From the NCBI RefSeq assembly GCF_900128925.1, contig NZ_FQUJ01000018.1, forward strand, positions 1-64,000: a stretch of DNA of 64,000 nucleotides, read 5' to 3'. The stretch comes from Modicisalibacter ilicicola DSM 19980 (GTDB taxonomy: Bacteria; Pseudomonadota; Gammaproteobacteria; Pseudomonadales; Halomonadaceae). The position numbers were made by a program, and so were the translations under genes. Below are positions 23,958 through 33,064 of this stretch, piece after piece; position 1 is the first letter of the stretch; each line of letters begins with the position of its first letter. The notes beneath the pieces were generated by a model that saw only the letters and a program-made list of their open reading frames with translations, was not told the DNA's origin and made no database searches.

Positions 23958-25259
23958 ATGAGACAGGGTTGGCGAACATCCATAGTGGCGCTGTCGATTG
24001 GGGCGGTGGTGATGCCTTCCGCCTGGGGCGAAGAGGCGGGGCTGGAATTGAACCAGGCGGTCCAGATGGCACAATCCCGTGACCCGTGGCTCAGCGGTAG
24101 CCAATACACCCAAGATGCGCTAGAAGCCGAGGCAACGGCGGCGGGGACGCTGCCTGATCCGATGATTTCCCTTACCGCGGCCAATCTTCCCACGGATACC
24201 TTCGACACCGGGCAAGAGCCGATGACGCAGTTCAGTGTCGGTATCACGCAGATGTTTCCTCGCGGGGACAGTCTCGAGCTGATGGAGAAGCAGAAAGAGC
24301 AACTCGGCCAGCAACACCCCTTCCTGAGGCAGGATCGCAAGGCAAAGGTCGCGGCGACGGTGAGCCAGCTGTGGCTCGAGGCCTACAAGTCTCAACAGAC
24401 GATCGCACTCATCGAACGGGACATGGATCTTTTCGAACAGCTGGTGGATGTGACTCAGGTCAACTACTCCTCCGCCCTGGGCAAGGCGCGTCAACAGGAT
24501 GTGATTCGCGCCCAGTTGGAGCTGACTCGGCTGGATGACCGTCTGACGTCGCTCAATCAGCAAATGGAAGCCTCCAGGCAGCAGTTGTCCGAGTGGATAG
24601 GTGACGCGGCTATTGCACAACCGCTGGCAGGCGAGTTGCCCGAGCTTGCCCTGGCCATGCCGGAATTCACCCAGGCGTCGACACGGCTCTCCAGACAAGA
24701 GGCGGGGCAGGCGCTGGTGCATCATCCTGCCGTACAAGCCCTGGATAGGAAGATCGAGGCGGTCAAGACCGGGGTTGATCTTGCCTATCAGAAATACTGG
24801 CCCGAGTGGAGCGTCACGGCAAAGTATGGCTATCGCGCCGATGACCCCATGGGTAACGACAGGGCGGCACTCTTTACTGCCGGCGTGGCGTTCGATTTGC
24901 CCATTTTCACGGAAAAGAAACAGGATAAGGAGGTAGTGGCTGCTGTCGCCAAGGCCGAATCCATCAAGACGGATAAATCGCTGCTGCTGAGAAATATGCT
25001 GGCCAAACTGGAGAAAAGCAAGGTGCAGCTCATTCGCTTGAATGAACGAATGTCACTTTACAGCAATCAGCTTCTTCCCCAGTTAGATGAACAGGCAGAG
25101 GCGTCCCTTGAGGCCTATAACAACGATGACGGCGACTTTGCCGAGGCCGTCAGGGCCTATATCGACGAGCTTGATGCCAAGATCGAATTTCTGAATATCG
25201 CGGTCGAGCGCCAGAAGTTGATCGCGACGATCAACTATTACCTTGAAGGTATCGAGTAA
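23958..25259 (+). CDS. TolC/CusC-type outer membrane efflux protein
   Basis: 433 residues, signal peptide 1-24 (SAWGEEAG). The two halves of an outer-membrane efflux protein can be seen: long helical stretches rich in Gln/Ala and beta segments SVGITQMFPRGDS and FTAGVAFDLPIF. No lipobox is present, unlike E. coli CusC. It starts an operon with the adaptor and RND pump, spaced by 33 and 14 bases. Trimeric channel for metal export across the outer membrane. Confidence 0.85.
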   Translation: MRQGWRTSIVALSIGAVVMPSAWGEEAGLELNQAVQMAQSRDPWLSGSQYTQDALEAEATAAGTLPDPMISLTAANLPTDTFDTGQEPMTQFSVGITQMFPRGDSLELMEKQKEQLGQQHPFLRQDRKAKVAATVSQLWLEAYKSQQTIALIERDMDLFEQLVDVTQVNYSSALGKARQQDVIRAQLELTRLDDRLTSLNQQMEASRQQLSEWIGDAAIAQPLAGELPELALAMPEFTQASTRLSRQEAGQALVHHPAVQALDRKIEAVKTGVDLAYQKYWPEWSVTAKYGYRADDPMGNDRAALFTAGVAFDLPIFTEKKQDKEVVAAVAKAESIKTDKSLLLRNMLAKLEKSKVQLIRLNERMSLYSNQLLPQLDEQAEASLEAYNNDDGDFAEAVRAYIDELDAKIEFLNIAVERQKLIATINYYLEGIE

Positions 25260-25292
25260 CCGGTTATTGTTTTCTTGGTTCAAGAGGTCGAC

Positions 25293-26642
25293 ATGAAAAG
25301 AGTCGTGCTTTACATGCTGTTGCTGATCGTGGGTGCCGTGCTGGGTGTCACAGGTTATGGCACCTATGCGAAGCTGATAAAGGACCCCATGGCTGAGGAG
25401 CAGGATAGCCAGGAGCCCCTTTACTGGGTGGCGCCGATGGACCCCAATTACCGGCGAGACCAGCCCGGGAAGTCCCCCATGGGCATGGACTTGATTCCCG
25501 TCTATGAAGAAGAAGGCGATGAGCAGGATGATGGTGCCGGGGTCGTGCGCATCTCACCGGCTATCGAGAACAACCTTGGCGTTCGCACGGCTCATGTGGA
25601 CAAGGGCGTCTTCGACTCCGAGATCAGGACGATCGGCTATGTGCAGTATGACGAGGATCAACTGGTGCATATACACCCTCGAGTCGAAGGCTGGATCGAA
25701 AAGCTGTACGTGACGTCGGAAGGCGATCCGGTCGAGAAGGGAGAGCCGCTTTACGACATCTATTCCCCCACCCTGGTGAATGCGCAGCAAGAGCTCGTGC
25801 TGGCGGTCAATCGTGGCAATCCACGACTGATACGGGCCGCGGAAGAAAGGCTGCAAGCATTGCAGGTGCCTGCCACCACCATTCAGGCAGTCAAGAATTC
25901 GAAGCGGGTCCACCAGTCCATCACCATCTATGCCCCCCAAGACGGGGTCGTCGATAACCTGAATATTCGCGAGGGCTTCTTCGTCAAGCCGGGTACTTCC
26001 ATGCTGTCGATCGGTGCCTTGGAAGAAGTCTGGGTGGTGGGCGAGGTATTCGAGCGTCAGGCGGCCCTAGTCGAAGAAGGAGACGAGGTCACGCTCACCT
26101 CGGAGTATCTCCCTGGCAAGACCTGGAACGGCACGGTGGATTACATCTACCCGACGCTGAATAGCAAGACGCGCACGGCACAGGTGAGAACGCGGCTCGA
26201 CAATAGCGACAGGCTACTCAAGCCCAACATGTTCATGCAGCTGACAATTCATAGCCGTAGCGATAACACCGCCCAGCAGATTCCCCGTGAGGCGCTCATT
26301 CGTACCGGTGAGCAGAACCGGGTCGTCCTGGCCCTTGGGGATGGCAAGTTCAAGTCAATCGAGGTGGAAGTCGGTCGCATTGGCGAGGATGTCGTCGAGA
26401 TTCTCGACGGGTTGGCGGTCGGCGAGCGTATCGTTACCTCCGCGCAGTTCCTGCTCGATTCCGAGTCCAGCAAGACTTCGGACTTCATGCGTATGGATCA
26501 CGCTCAGAACGACTCTGCCCAGGCGCAGGACGAGCATGCAGGAATGGACCATGTCATGGAGGACGACGCTGCTCAGGACCAGAAGATGGACCAGGACGCT
26601 CACGCAGGCATGAATCACACCATGGAAAGCGACAGCGAATAA
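25293..26642 (+). CDS. CusB-type periplasmic adaptor with metal-binding domain
   Basis: 449 residues: N-terminal membrane anchor (about 4-23), a heavy-metal-binding motif region (YWVAPMDPNYRRDQPGKSP then GMDLIPVY, about 42-70), a HlyD-like barrel-sandwich and helical hairpin (about 125-240), and beta-barrel and membrane-proximal domains. The last 45 residues are a Met/His/Asp-rich tail with repeated DHAGMDH-like units, a likely soft-metal binder. The motif YWVAPMDP replaces the common Cys-containing YTCPMHP. GAGG lies 6 bases before ATG 25293. It bridges the outer-membrane channel and the RND pump. Confidence 0.9.
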   Translation: MKRVVLYMLLLIVGAVLGVTGYGTYAKLIKDPMAEEQDSQEPLYWVAPMDPNYRRDQPGKSPMGMDLIPVYEEEGDEQDDGAGVVRISPAIENNLGVRTAHVDKGVFDSEIRTIGYVQYDEDQLVHIHPRVEGWIEKLYVTSEGDPVEKGEPLYDIYSPTLVNAQQELVLAVNRGNPRLIRAAEERLQALQVPATTIQAVKNSKRVHQSITIYAPQDGVVDNLNIREGFFVKPGTSMLSIGALEEVWVVGEVFERQAALVEEGDEVTLTSEYLPGKTWNGTVDYIYPTLNSKTRTAQVRTRLDNSDRLLKPNMFMQLTIHSRSDNTAQQIPREALIRTGEQNRVVLALGDGKFKSIEVEVGRIGEDVVEILDGLAVGERIVTSAQFLLDSESSKTSDFMRMDHAQNDSAQAQDEHAGMDHVMEDDAAQDQKMDQDAHAGMNHTMESDSE

Positions 26643-26656
26643 GGAAACGTTGAACA

Positions 26657-29600
26657 ATGATTGCCTCCATTATTCGCTGGTCCGTCAGCAACCGCTTCTT
26701 CGTGTTGCTGGCCACCTTTATCGTGATTGGCGGTGGGCTGTTCTCATTGAAGAACACGCCGGTCGATGCGCTTCCCGATCTCTCCGACGTCCAGGTGATC
26801 GTCAAGACGAGCTACCCCGGCCAGGCGCCCCAGGTGGTGGAAGATCAGGTCACCTATCCGCTGACTACCGCGATGTTGTCGGTGCCGGGGGCGGTAACGG
26901 TACGCGGCTATTCGTTCTTCGGCGACTCCTACGTCTACGTGATCTTCGACGAAGAGACCGACCCCTACTGGGCGCGCAGCCGGGTCCTGGAATACCTGAG
27001 CCAGGTGGCGCCGACGCTACCTTCCAACGCCCGACCGCAACTCGGCCCGGATGCGACCGGCGTGGGCTGGGTCTATCTCTACGCCCTGGTGGATAGAACC
27101 GGCGAGCACGATATCAGCCAGTTGCGTAGCCTCCAGGACTGGTTCCTCAAGTTCGAGCTGCAAACCGTGCCGGGGGTGTCCGAAGTCGCGGCCATCGGCG
27201 GCATGGTCAAGCAGTATCAGGTGCAGGTGGACCCGGAAAAGCTGCGGGCCTTCGACATTCCGCTGTCGAAGATCCAGGTGGCGATCGAGCGGGGCAACCA
27301 GGAGGTCGGCGCCTCGGTGGTGGAAATGGCCGAGGCCGAGTACATGATTCGTGCCACCGGCTATATCCAGAGCGTCGAGGATCTCGCCAGTATTCCCTTG
27401 GGGATGGACGCCAACGGCACGCCGCTGCTGTTGAAGGATGTGGCCGACATCAGTCTTGGCCCGCAGATGCGCCGGGGCCTGGCGGAGCTCAACGGCGAGG
27501 GTGAAACCGTGGGTGGCGTCGTCGTCATGCGTTTCGGCGAGAACGCGCAGAAGACCATCGAAGGGGTCAAGGCCAAGCTCGAGGAACTCAAGCAGGGGCT
27601 GCCCGCGGGGGTCGAGATCGTACCTGTCTACGACCGCTCCGGCCTGATCGATAGCGCGGTGGAGAATCTCTGGTACAAGCTGTTGGAAGAGTTCATCGTC
27701 GTCGCCCTGGTGTGCGTGGTGTTTCTTTTCCATGTCCGCTCTTCCCTGGTGGCCATCGTCAGCCTGCCCGTGGGCATCCTGGTCGCCTTCATCGTCATGC
27801 ACCTGCAAGGCATCAACGCCAATATCATGTCCCTCGGCGGTATCGCCATCGCCATCGGCGCCATGATCGACGGTGCCATCGTGATGATCGAAAACATGCA
27901 CAAGCACATGGAGCGAACGCCGCTGACCCGGGAAAACCGCTGGAGGATCGTCGCGGAGTCCGCCAGCGAAGTGGGCCCGGCACTGTTCTTCAGCCTGTTG
28001 ATCATCACCGTCAGCTTCGTCCCGGTGTTCACCCTGGAGGCCCAGGAAGGTCGCATGTTCTCGCCGCTGGCCTTCACCAAGACCTATGCCATGGCGGCCT
28101 CCGCGGCCCTGGCCGTGACCCTGGTGCCGGTGCTGATGGGCTACTTCATCCGTGGCAAGGTGTTGCCGGAGCACAAGAACCCGCTCAACCGGTTGCTCAT
28201 CGCCCTGTACATGCCGGTATTGCGCGGGGTCCTGCGGTTCCCGAAGTCGACCCTGGCGGCGGCGGGGCTTGTCACGGTGGTCGGGCTCTGGCCGGCGACG
28301 CAGATCGGCAGCGAATTCATTCCAAATCTGGATGAGGGCGACCTGATGTACATGCCCACCACCTACCCGGGCATCTCCATCGGCAAGGCCCGCGAGCTGC
28401 TGCAGCAGACGGACAAGCTTATCTATACCGTCCCGGAGGTGAAGACGGTGTTCGGCAAGATCGGGCGTGCCGAAACCGCCACGGACCCGGCGCCGCTCAC
28501 CATGATCGAGACGTTCATCCAGCTAAAGCCACGGGATGAGTGGCGCGAGGGCATGACCACCGAGAAGCTAAAGCAGGAACTGGATAGTCTGGTCAAGTTC
28601 CCGGGGGTCACCAACGCCTGGGTGATGCCGATCAAGACCCGTATCGACATGCTGGCCACTGGTATCAAGACCCCGGTGGGCATCAAGGTCGCCGGGCCCG
28701 ACCTGAAGACCATCCAGGGCATCGGCCAGCAGCTCGAGACGATCCTCGCCGACGTGCCGGGCACCGCCTCGGTGTACTCGGAACGGGTCGCCGGCGGCCG
28801 TTACATCAAGGCGGACATCGATCGCGAGAAGGCCGCTCGGTACGGGCTGAATATCGCCGATGTGCAGCAGGTTGTTTCGACGGCGATCGGCGGCATGAAC
28901 GTCACGCAAACGGTCGAGGGGCTGGAGCGTTACCCGGTCAACCTGCGTTATCCCCAGGATTATCGCAGCTCCCCCGAACAGCTCTCCCTGCTGCCGATCG
29001 TCACGCCGGACGGCCAGCGTATTTCCCTGGGTGATGTGGCGGAGGTCGTGGTAGAGGATGGGCCGCCCGGCATCAAGAGCGAGAACGCTCGCCTCAACGG
29101 CTGGACCTTCGTCGATATCGCCGACGTGGACATCGGCAGTTATGTTCGGCAGGCTCAGGCGGTGGTGCGTGAGGAACTCGACCTGCCCGCCGGTTATTCC
29201 GTCACCTGGTCCGGTCAGTACGAGTACATGCAGCGCGCCAAGGCCAAGCTGACCTATGTGGTGCCTCTGACCTTAGCAATTATCATCATATTGCTGTACA
29301 TGAACTTCCGCAGTCTGGCCGAGGTGGCCATCATCATGGGCACCTTGCCGCTGGCAATGGTGGGGAGCATCCTGCTGATGTATCTGCTGGGCTACAATTT
29401 CTCGGTAGCCGTCGGTGTGGGGTTCATCGCCCTGGCCGGGGTCGCCGTCGAGATCGGCGTCATCATGCTGGTCTACCTGAACCAGGCTTACCGCGAGATG
29501 CTGGAGCGTTGCCGGAGTCACGAGGTCGAGCCGCGAACGGAGACCTTGCGCCATGCGGTGCTGCATGGCGCCGGGTTGCGCGTGCGACCGGTGATGATGA

Positions 29601-29776
29601 CCGCCGCCGCCATCATCGTGGGCTTGTTGCCCATCATGTATGGCTCGGGGACCGGCTCCGAGGTGATGAGCCGGATCGCCGCCCCCATGGTAGGAGGAAT
29701 GATAAGCGCGGTGCTGCTGACGCTGCTGGTCCTGCCGGCCTCCTATTTCCTGTGGCGCAAGGCGGCTCTGCGGTGA
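26657..29776 (+). CDS. CusA-type heavy-metal RND efflux pump
   Basis: 1039 residues of the HME-RND family, proton-driven. The methionine triad expected for Cu(I)/Ag(I) pumps is complete: Met566 (LMYMPT), Met616 (PLTMIET) and Met665 (RIDMLATG), with the 50/49 spacing of E. coli CusA. TM4 shows DGAIVMIENMHKHME with the proton-relay acidic residues. DALPDLSDVQV near the N-terminus is typical of the family. It lies 14 bases after the adaptor gene. Monovalent Cu/Ag export is a good prediction; divalent Co/Zn/Cd specificity is less likely given the Met triad. Confidence 0.93.
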   Translation: MIASIIRWSVSNRFFVLLATFIVIGGGLFSLKNTPVDALPDLSDVQVIVKTSYPGQAPQVVEDQVTYPLTTAMLSVPGAVTVRGYSFFGDSYVYVIFDEETDPYWARSRVLEYLSQVAPTLPSNARPQLGPDATGVGWVYLYALVDRTGEHDISQLRSLQDWFLKFELQTVPGVSEVAAIGGMVKQYQVQVDPEKLRAFDIPLSKIQVAIERGNQEVGASVVEMAEAEYMIRATGYIQSVEDLASIPLGMDANGTPLLLKDVADISLGPQMRRGLAELNGEGETVGGVVVMRFGENAQKTIEGVKAKLEELKQGLPAGVEIVPVYDRSGLIDSAVENLWYKLLEEFIVVALVCVVFLFHVRSSLVAIVSLPVGILVAFIVMHLQGINANIMSLGGIAIAIGAMIDGAIVMIENMHKHMERTPLTRENRWRIVAESASEVGPALFFSLLIITVSFVPVFTLEAQEGRMFSPLAFTKTYAMAASAALAVTLVPVLMGYFIRGKVLPEHKNPLNRLLIALYMPVLRGVLRFPKSTLAAAGLVTVVGLWPATQIGSEFIPNLDEGDLMYMPTTYPGISIGKARELLQQTDKLIYTVPEVKTVFGKIGRAETATDPAPLTMIETFIQLKPRDEWREGMTTEKLKQELDSLVKFPGVTNAWVMPIKTRIDMLATGIKTPVGIKVAGPDLKTIQGIGQQLETILADVPGTASVYSERVAGGRYIKADIDREKAARYGLNIADVQQVVSTAIGGMNVTQTVEGLERYPVNLRYPQDYRSSPEQLSLLPIVTPDGQRISLGDVAEVVVEDGPPGIKSENARLNGWTFVDIADVDIGSYVRQAQAVVREELDLPAGYSVTWSGQYEYMQRAKAKLTYVVPLTLAIIIILLYMNFRSLAEVAIIMGTLPLAMVGSILLMYLLGYNFSVAVGVGFIALAGVAVEIGVIMLVYLNQAYREMLERCRSHEVEPRTETLRHAVLHGAGLRVRPVMMTAAAIIVGLLPIMYGSGTGSEVMSRIAAPMVGGMISAVLLTLLVLPASYFLWRKAALR

Positions 29777-29856
29777 GGGCGAGGTATCATCAAGCGTAGA
29801 GTCGTAGCGAGTGGGCATCGATTTGATTTCAAGACAAGTAGCGTCGGGAGGCGAAG

Positions 29857-30315
29857 ATGCAAGTTGAGACCATAGGTGACGTGCTGGACTGGACGCGTGC
29901 CGTGCACGGCAATCTGGCCGACTGCATGGCCCACTGTTCGAAAGGGGCCGACCAGGAGAGGGTCAGGATGCTGCTGGATTACCTGGCCGAGCATGAACGG
30001 GAGCTGAGTCGTGTCCTCGAGCTGACGAAACAGGACGCCTCTCCCTCGGCGCTGCACACCTGGTGCTACGAATACTTCGAGCGCTACCCGGTCAAGCCTC
30101 ACGAGCAGTGCAACGAGGATTTCCGCAACATGGACACGCGCGACATCATGTCCGCCGTGCTGGCCTTGCACGAGAAGGTCACCGACCTCTATCGCTATCT
30201 GCACTCGCGTGCCGAGGTGAACTCCACTCGGGAGCTGCTGGCAAACCTCATCGAGCTGGAGGAGCATGAGGCCATGCGCATGGCTCGCGACGCCGGGAGG
30301 ATGGAGGATCTCTGA
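29857..30315 (+). CDS. Helical four-Cys protein of unknown function
   Basis: 152 residues, no signal peptide, predicted all-helical. Conserved-looking features are ADCMAHCSKGADQERVRM, HTWCYEYFERYP, HEQCNED and two long helices; the C-terminus is EEHEAMRMARDAGRMEDL. The His/Cys/Glu-rich helices could form a ferritin-like or metal-binding bundle, but I recognise no named family. It lies 80 bases after the RND pump. A 3' fragment of a second copy lies at 16087-16230. Confidence 0.7.
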   Translation: MQVETIGDVLDWTRAVHGNLADCMAHCSKGADQERVRMLLDYLAEHERELSRVLELTKQDASPSALHTWCYEYFERYPVKPHEQCNEDFRNMDTRDIMSAVLALHEKVTDLYRYLHSRAEVNSTRELLANLIELEEHEAMRMARDAGRMEDL

Positions 30316-30326
30316 AGAGGAAGCTG

Positions 30327-30342
30327 TTCAGCTTCTATTCAG
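30327..30342 (+). promoter_or_regulatory. TTCAG direct repeat upstream of the complex I-like operon
   Basis: TTCAGCTTCTATTCAG, perfect 11-bp-period repeat, 138 bases before the NuoA-like start, in the 165-base gap. This ties the operon to the same predicted regulon as the metal genes. Confidence 0.65.
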
Positions 30343-30480
30343 GAAAGAAGGCTAGCGTTTTACGCGAGGTGCTTATTGATCTAGCTTTATAGGCGTCTGC
30401 CATATAACGGCTTTCTATCGTGCCAGGAAGACAGGGACGAGCTGGCTGCTGTCGTCGGGCCAGCAACGCGAGGGATTCGC

Positions 30481-30828
30481 ATGGAGCTGCTCACACTCTT
30501 CTTCATTCTGCTGATCGCTGCCGGCCTGGGGCTGCTGATCCAATGGCTGCCCCTGCGCCGTCAGCCGATGCCGACCTATCCCCAGCGGGCGCCCTTTCTG
30601 GGGGGCGGTCTGCCCGAGACCCACGCCTGGAGCCGCTTCCACGTCCGCTACTACCCCATGACGCTGCTGCTCATCGCCTTCGAGATGGAGATGATGTTCA
30701 TGTACCCGTGGGCGGTGGTGTTTGTCGAGCAGGGCATGAAGGCGGTGATGGAGATGGGCATGTTCCTGGCCATCTTGTCCGTGGGCATCGTCTACGGTTG
30801 GCGCGAGGGGGTGTTCAAGTGGCAGTGA
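30481..30828 (+). CDS. NuoA-like membrane subunit of complex I-like operon
   Basis: 115 residues with three helices. The NuoA signature is intact: RFHVRYYPMTLLLIAFEMEM then MYPWAV, with acidic residues Glu68 and Glu70 at the positions of the usual D-x-E. In complex I this subunit packs against NuoH near the quinone channel. It is the first gene of a tightly packed operon; its stop overlaps the next start by 10 bases. An upstream in-frame extension in another frame from 30420 is not part of it. Confidence 0.88.
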   Translation: MELLTLFFILLIAAGLGLLIQWLPLRRQPMPTYPQRAPFLGGGLPETHAWSRFHVRYYPMTLLLIAFEMEMMFMYPWAVVFVEQGMKAVMEMGMFLAILSVGIVYGWREGVFKWQ

Positions 30829-32141
30829 GCTGGCTTTCTCGCCTGGCGGCGCAATCCAGCGTGCCGGTGTTTCCGGTTCGCGGAATCCAGGGCGAAGCGG
30901 CCCTGCATCGCCTGACGCTGACGCCGGGCGTCGAGCTGGTGGATTCCCCGCGCCATGCCAGCATCCTGCTGGTGGCGGGAGGCGTGCCGCCGGATCAGCA
31001 CGACGCCCTGCGCCGGGTGCACGATCAACTGCCCAATCCCTTTGCCACCCTGTGGTACCGCAGCGAGCCCCTGGCCGAACTCGCCAGTGCCACCCGCGTC
31101 GATGACCCCGACGCCCTGCCCGGGACGCTGATGACCGCCCACCAGGAGCTGATGCGTGGGAAGCGCGGCAGCTCGCCGCGCCTGTTGCCGGATGAGCCCC
31201 CCAACCCCTGGGAAGGGCTGGGGGACGACGGTCATGGCGGCGAAGGCATGATGGGCGGCGTGCCCTACGGCCGGCCCATGGCCATGAACATGCACGATGA
31301 CATCCGCGATGGCCTGACCCTGGATTCGCTCACCGTCACCCTGGGCCCCTTCCTGCCCATGCTGCCCCCCGGGTTGGGCGCGAAGGTGACCCTGCAAGGG
31401 GATCTCGTGCAGAGCTGGATCACCCAGCACGCTCCATACCCCATCGCACTCGAGAGTGTGTTTCTTGAGGCCCGAGAGCACCCGGTGCCCATCGCGGAAC
31501 TCGAGCTCGCCCGGGCGCGTTACCACCTTCAGCGACTGGCATTTGCCCTGCGCCTGGCCGGCCTCGAACGCCTGGCACTGGAAAGCTTGCGCCTGGCCCA
31601 AGGATTGAGCCCCGACAGCCGGTTGGAGGGGCTGCGCCGACGCCTGACGCGCTGCGGCTTCTTCCGCCTGACGACCACCGGGCGCGGCTGGCTCGACGAA
31701 ACGTTGGCCCGTCGGGTAGGCGGCGTTGCGGCCAGGGCCGCGGGGCTCGAGGAGGATCTGCGCAGTCAGGACGCCGCCTATGGTCGATTGAAGTTCACGC
31801 CGGTCGTACAGAGCGACGGCGATACCAATGCCCGCTGGTGCCAGACCCTGGCGGAAATCGAGCAGTCCTTGCAGTTGGCGCGCCAGGCCGAACGGGAGGG
31901 GCTGTACAGTGAGACGACTGAAGCCATCGAGACGCCGCGCGGCCCCTGGGGAGAACAGCGGCCCGGGGATGCCAGCGGCGTGATTGATGATCTGCTGCCC
32001 GGCTTGGAATGGGACGAGGCGATGACCACCCTCGCGAGCCTGGATCTGGCGGCGGTCTCGGAATGGCCCCAGGACGTGACGCAAGAGCTTGGGGAAGCGC
32101 CTGGGGATGGGGCCGACGCTGCCGAGGAGCGCCGGGCATGA
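30819..32141 (+). CDS. Fused, cofactor-less NuoB/NuoD-like subunit
   Basis: 440 residues starting at GTG 30819 or 30825. Residues 1-110 resemble the small subunit (NuoB/EchC) fold: VELVDSPRHASILLVAGGVP and ALRRVHDQLPNP are clear, but all four cluster-binding Cys are absent. A Met/His-rich linker follows (GHGGEGMMGGVPYGRPMAMN, about 136-155). The region DGLTLDSLTVTLGPFLPMLP onwards resembles the start of NuoD/hydrogenase large subunit, without the Cys or quinone-site residues. No other Fe-S site is present. It overlaps both neighbours. It therefore looks like a structural plug or coupling subunit that lost redox chemistry. Family assignment is by my pattern reading and needs structure comparison. 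Confidence 0.65.
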   Translation: MAVSWLSRLAAQSSVPVFPVRGIQGEAALHRLTLTPGVELVDSPRHASILLVAGGVPPDQHDALRRVHDQLPNPFATLWYRSEPLAELASATRVDDPDALPGTLMTAHQELMRGKRGSSPRLLPDEPPNPWEGLGDDGHGGEGMMGGVPYGRPMAMNMHDDIRDGLTLDSLTVTLGPFLPMLPPGLGAKVTLQGDLVQSWITQHAPYPIALESVFLEAREHPVPIAELELARARYHLQRLAFALRLAGLERLALESLRLAQGLSPDSRLEGLRRRLTRCGFFRLTTTGRGWLDETLARRVGGVAARAAGLEEDLRSQDAAYGRLKFTPVVQSDGDTNARWCQTLAEIEQSLQLARQAEREGLYSETTEAIETPRGPWGEQRPGDASGVIDDLLPGLEWDEAMTTLASLDLAAVSEWPQDVTQELGEAPGDGADAAEERRA

Positions 32142-33064
32142 TAGTCAATGAGCTGATCCTGCCGGTGATTCTTGTGACGATCGTTCTCGTGGTCGGCGCC
32201 TATCTGGTGGCGGTCATCGATGGGATGATCGCCGCCGCCCTCGGAACGCCTCAACGCGGGGGGGCCTGGTTGGCGCCGCTGACCCAGGGCGCCTGGCTGC
32301 TCACCCAGCAGGCCAATGCCACCGAAGCGCCGGACTGGCGTGCCTGGCGTCTGGCCCCGGCACTCTATCTGGCCCTGGCCGCGACCGGGCTGGCGGTGGT
32401 GCCCTTCTCGCCGACGCTGATCCCCACCGATCTGGTCACCAGTGTGGTGCTGTGGGGCAGCGTGGAGGCCCTGGCCACGGTGGTGATCTTCCTGCACGGC
32501 TGGTCCGCCAATACCTTGCTGGCGCTGATAGGTGCCTACCGTTACGTGGCCCTGGGGCTCTCCTACATCCTGATCAGCATGTTCGTGCTGATCGGCGTGG
32601 CGCTGCCGGCGGAGTCGCTGCAATTCAGCCAGGTGGTCGCTTCCCAGGAGGGGCTCTGGAACGTGATTCGCCAGCCGTTGGGGCTGCCGCTGTTCCTGAT
32701 CGTCGGGCTGGGCATGACCTTCTGGGGGCCGTTCAACCTGGCGGACTCCCGGGATCTGGCCGGGGGCACGGCATCGACGGTATCCGGCCCGTCGCGGCTG
32801 GTCTGGGAATTGGCCCGGGCGGCGATGCTGGTGGCCTTCAGCGGCGTGGCGGCCAGCGCCTTTCTCGGGGGCTGGCTGGGCCCCTGGCTGCCGGGACCGC
32901 TGTGGGTAATGCTCAAGATGCTCGGGGTGCTCGCCGTGCTGTTGCTGCTCGGCCGGCTACTGCCTCGCGTGCAGCCGGAGCGCTGCGTCACCCTGATGTG
33001 GGTGGTGCTGTTGCCATTGTCCTTCGTCGATCTGATCTGGGCGGGCGTGGAGGCTCTTCTTTAA
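32138..33064 (+). CDS. NuoH-like membrane subunit
   Basis: 308 residues, about eight helices, ATGA overlap with the fused subunit. The NuoH region that normally reads PFDLPEAESEL, giving the acidic quinone-channel residues, is PFNLADSRDLAGGT here, followed by SGPSRLVWELARAAML. The first-helix region (PVILVTIVLVVGAYLVAVIDG) and C-terminal helices fit NuoH/HyfC. Loss of the Glu cluster argues against normal quinone reduction. It is predicted to link the membrane arm to the soluble subunit. Confidence 0.8.
   Translation: MIVNELILPVILVTIVLVVGAYLVAVIDGMIAAALGTPQRGGAWLAPLTQGAWLLTQQANATEAPDWRAWRLAPALYLALAATGLAVVPFSPTLIPTDLVTSVVLWGSVEALATVVIFLHGWSANTLLALIGAYRYVALGLSYILISMFVLIGVALPAESLQFSQVVASQEGLWNVIRQPLGLPLFLIVGLGMTFWGPFNLADSRDLAGGTASTVSGPSRLVWELARAAMLVAFSGVAASAFLGGWLGPWLPGPLWVMLKMLGVLAVLLLLGRLLPRVQPERCVTLMWVVLLPLSFVDLIWAGVEALL

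Noticed and set aside
30420-30818. Upstream extension of the fused B/D-like gene
   Set aside because: This part lies out of frame over the NuoA-like gene; GTG 30819 fits the operon.
30792-32084. 430-codon minus-strand ORF opposite the fused B/D-like gene
   Set aside because: Arg/Gln/His-rich shadow, no ribosome-binding site and no recognisable domain; the plus-strand gene overlaps correctly with both neighbours.
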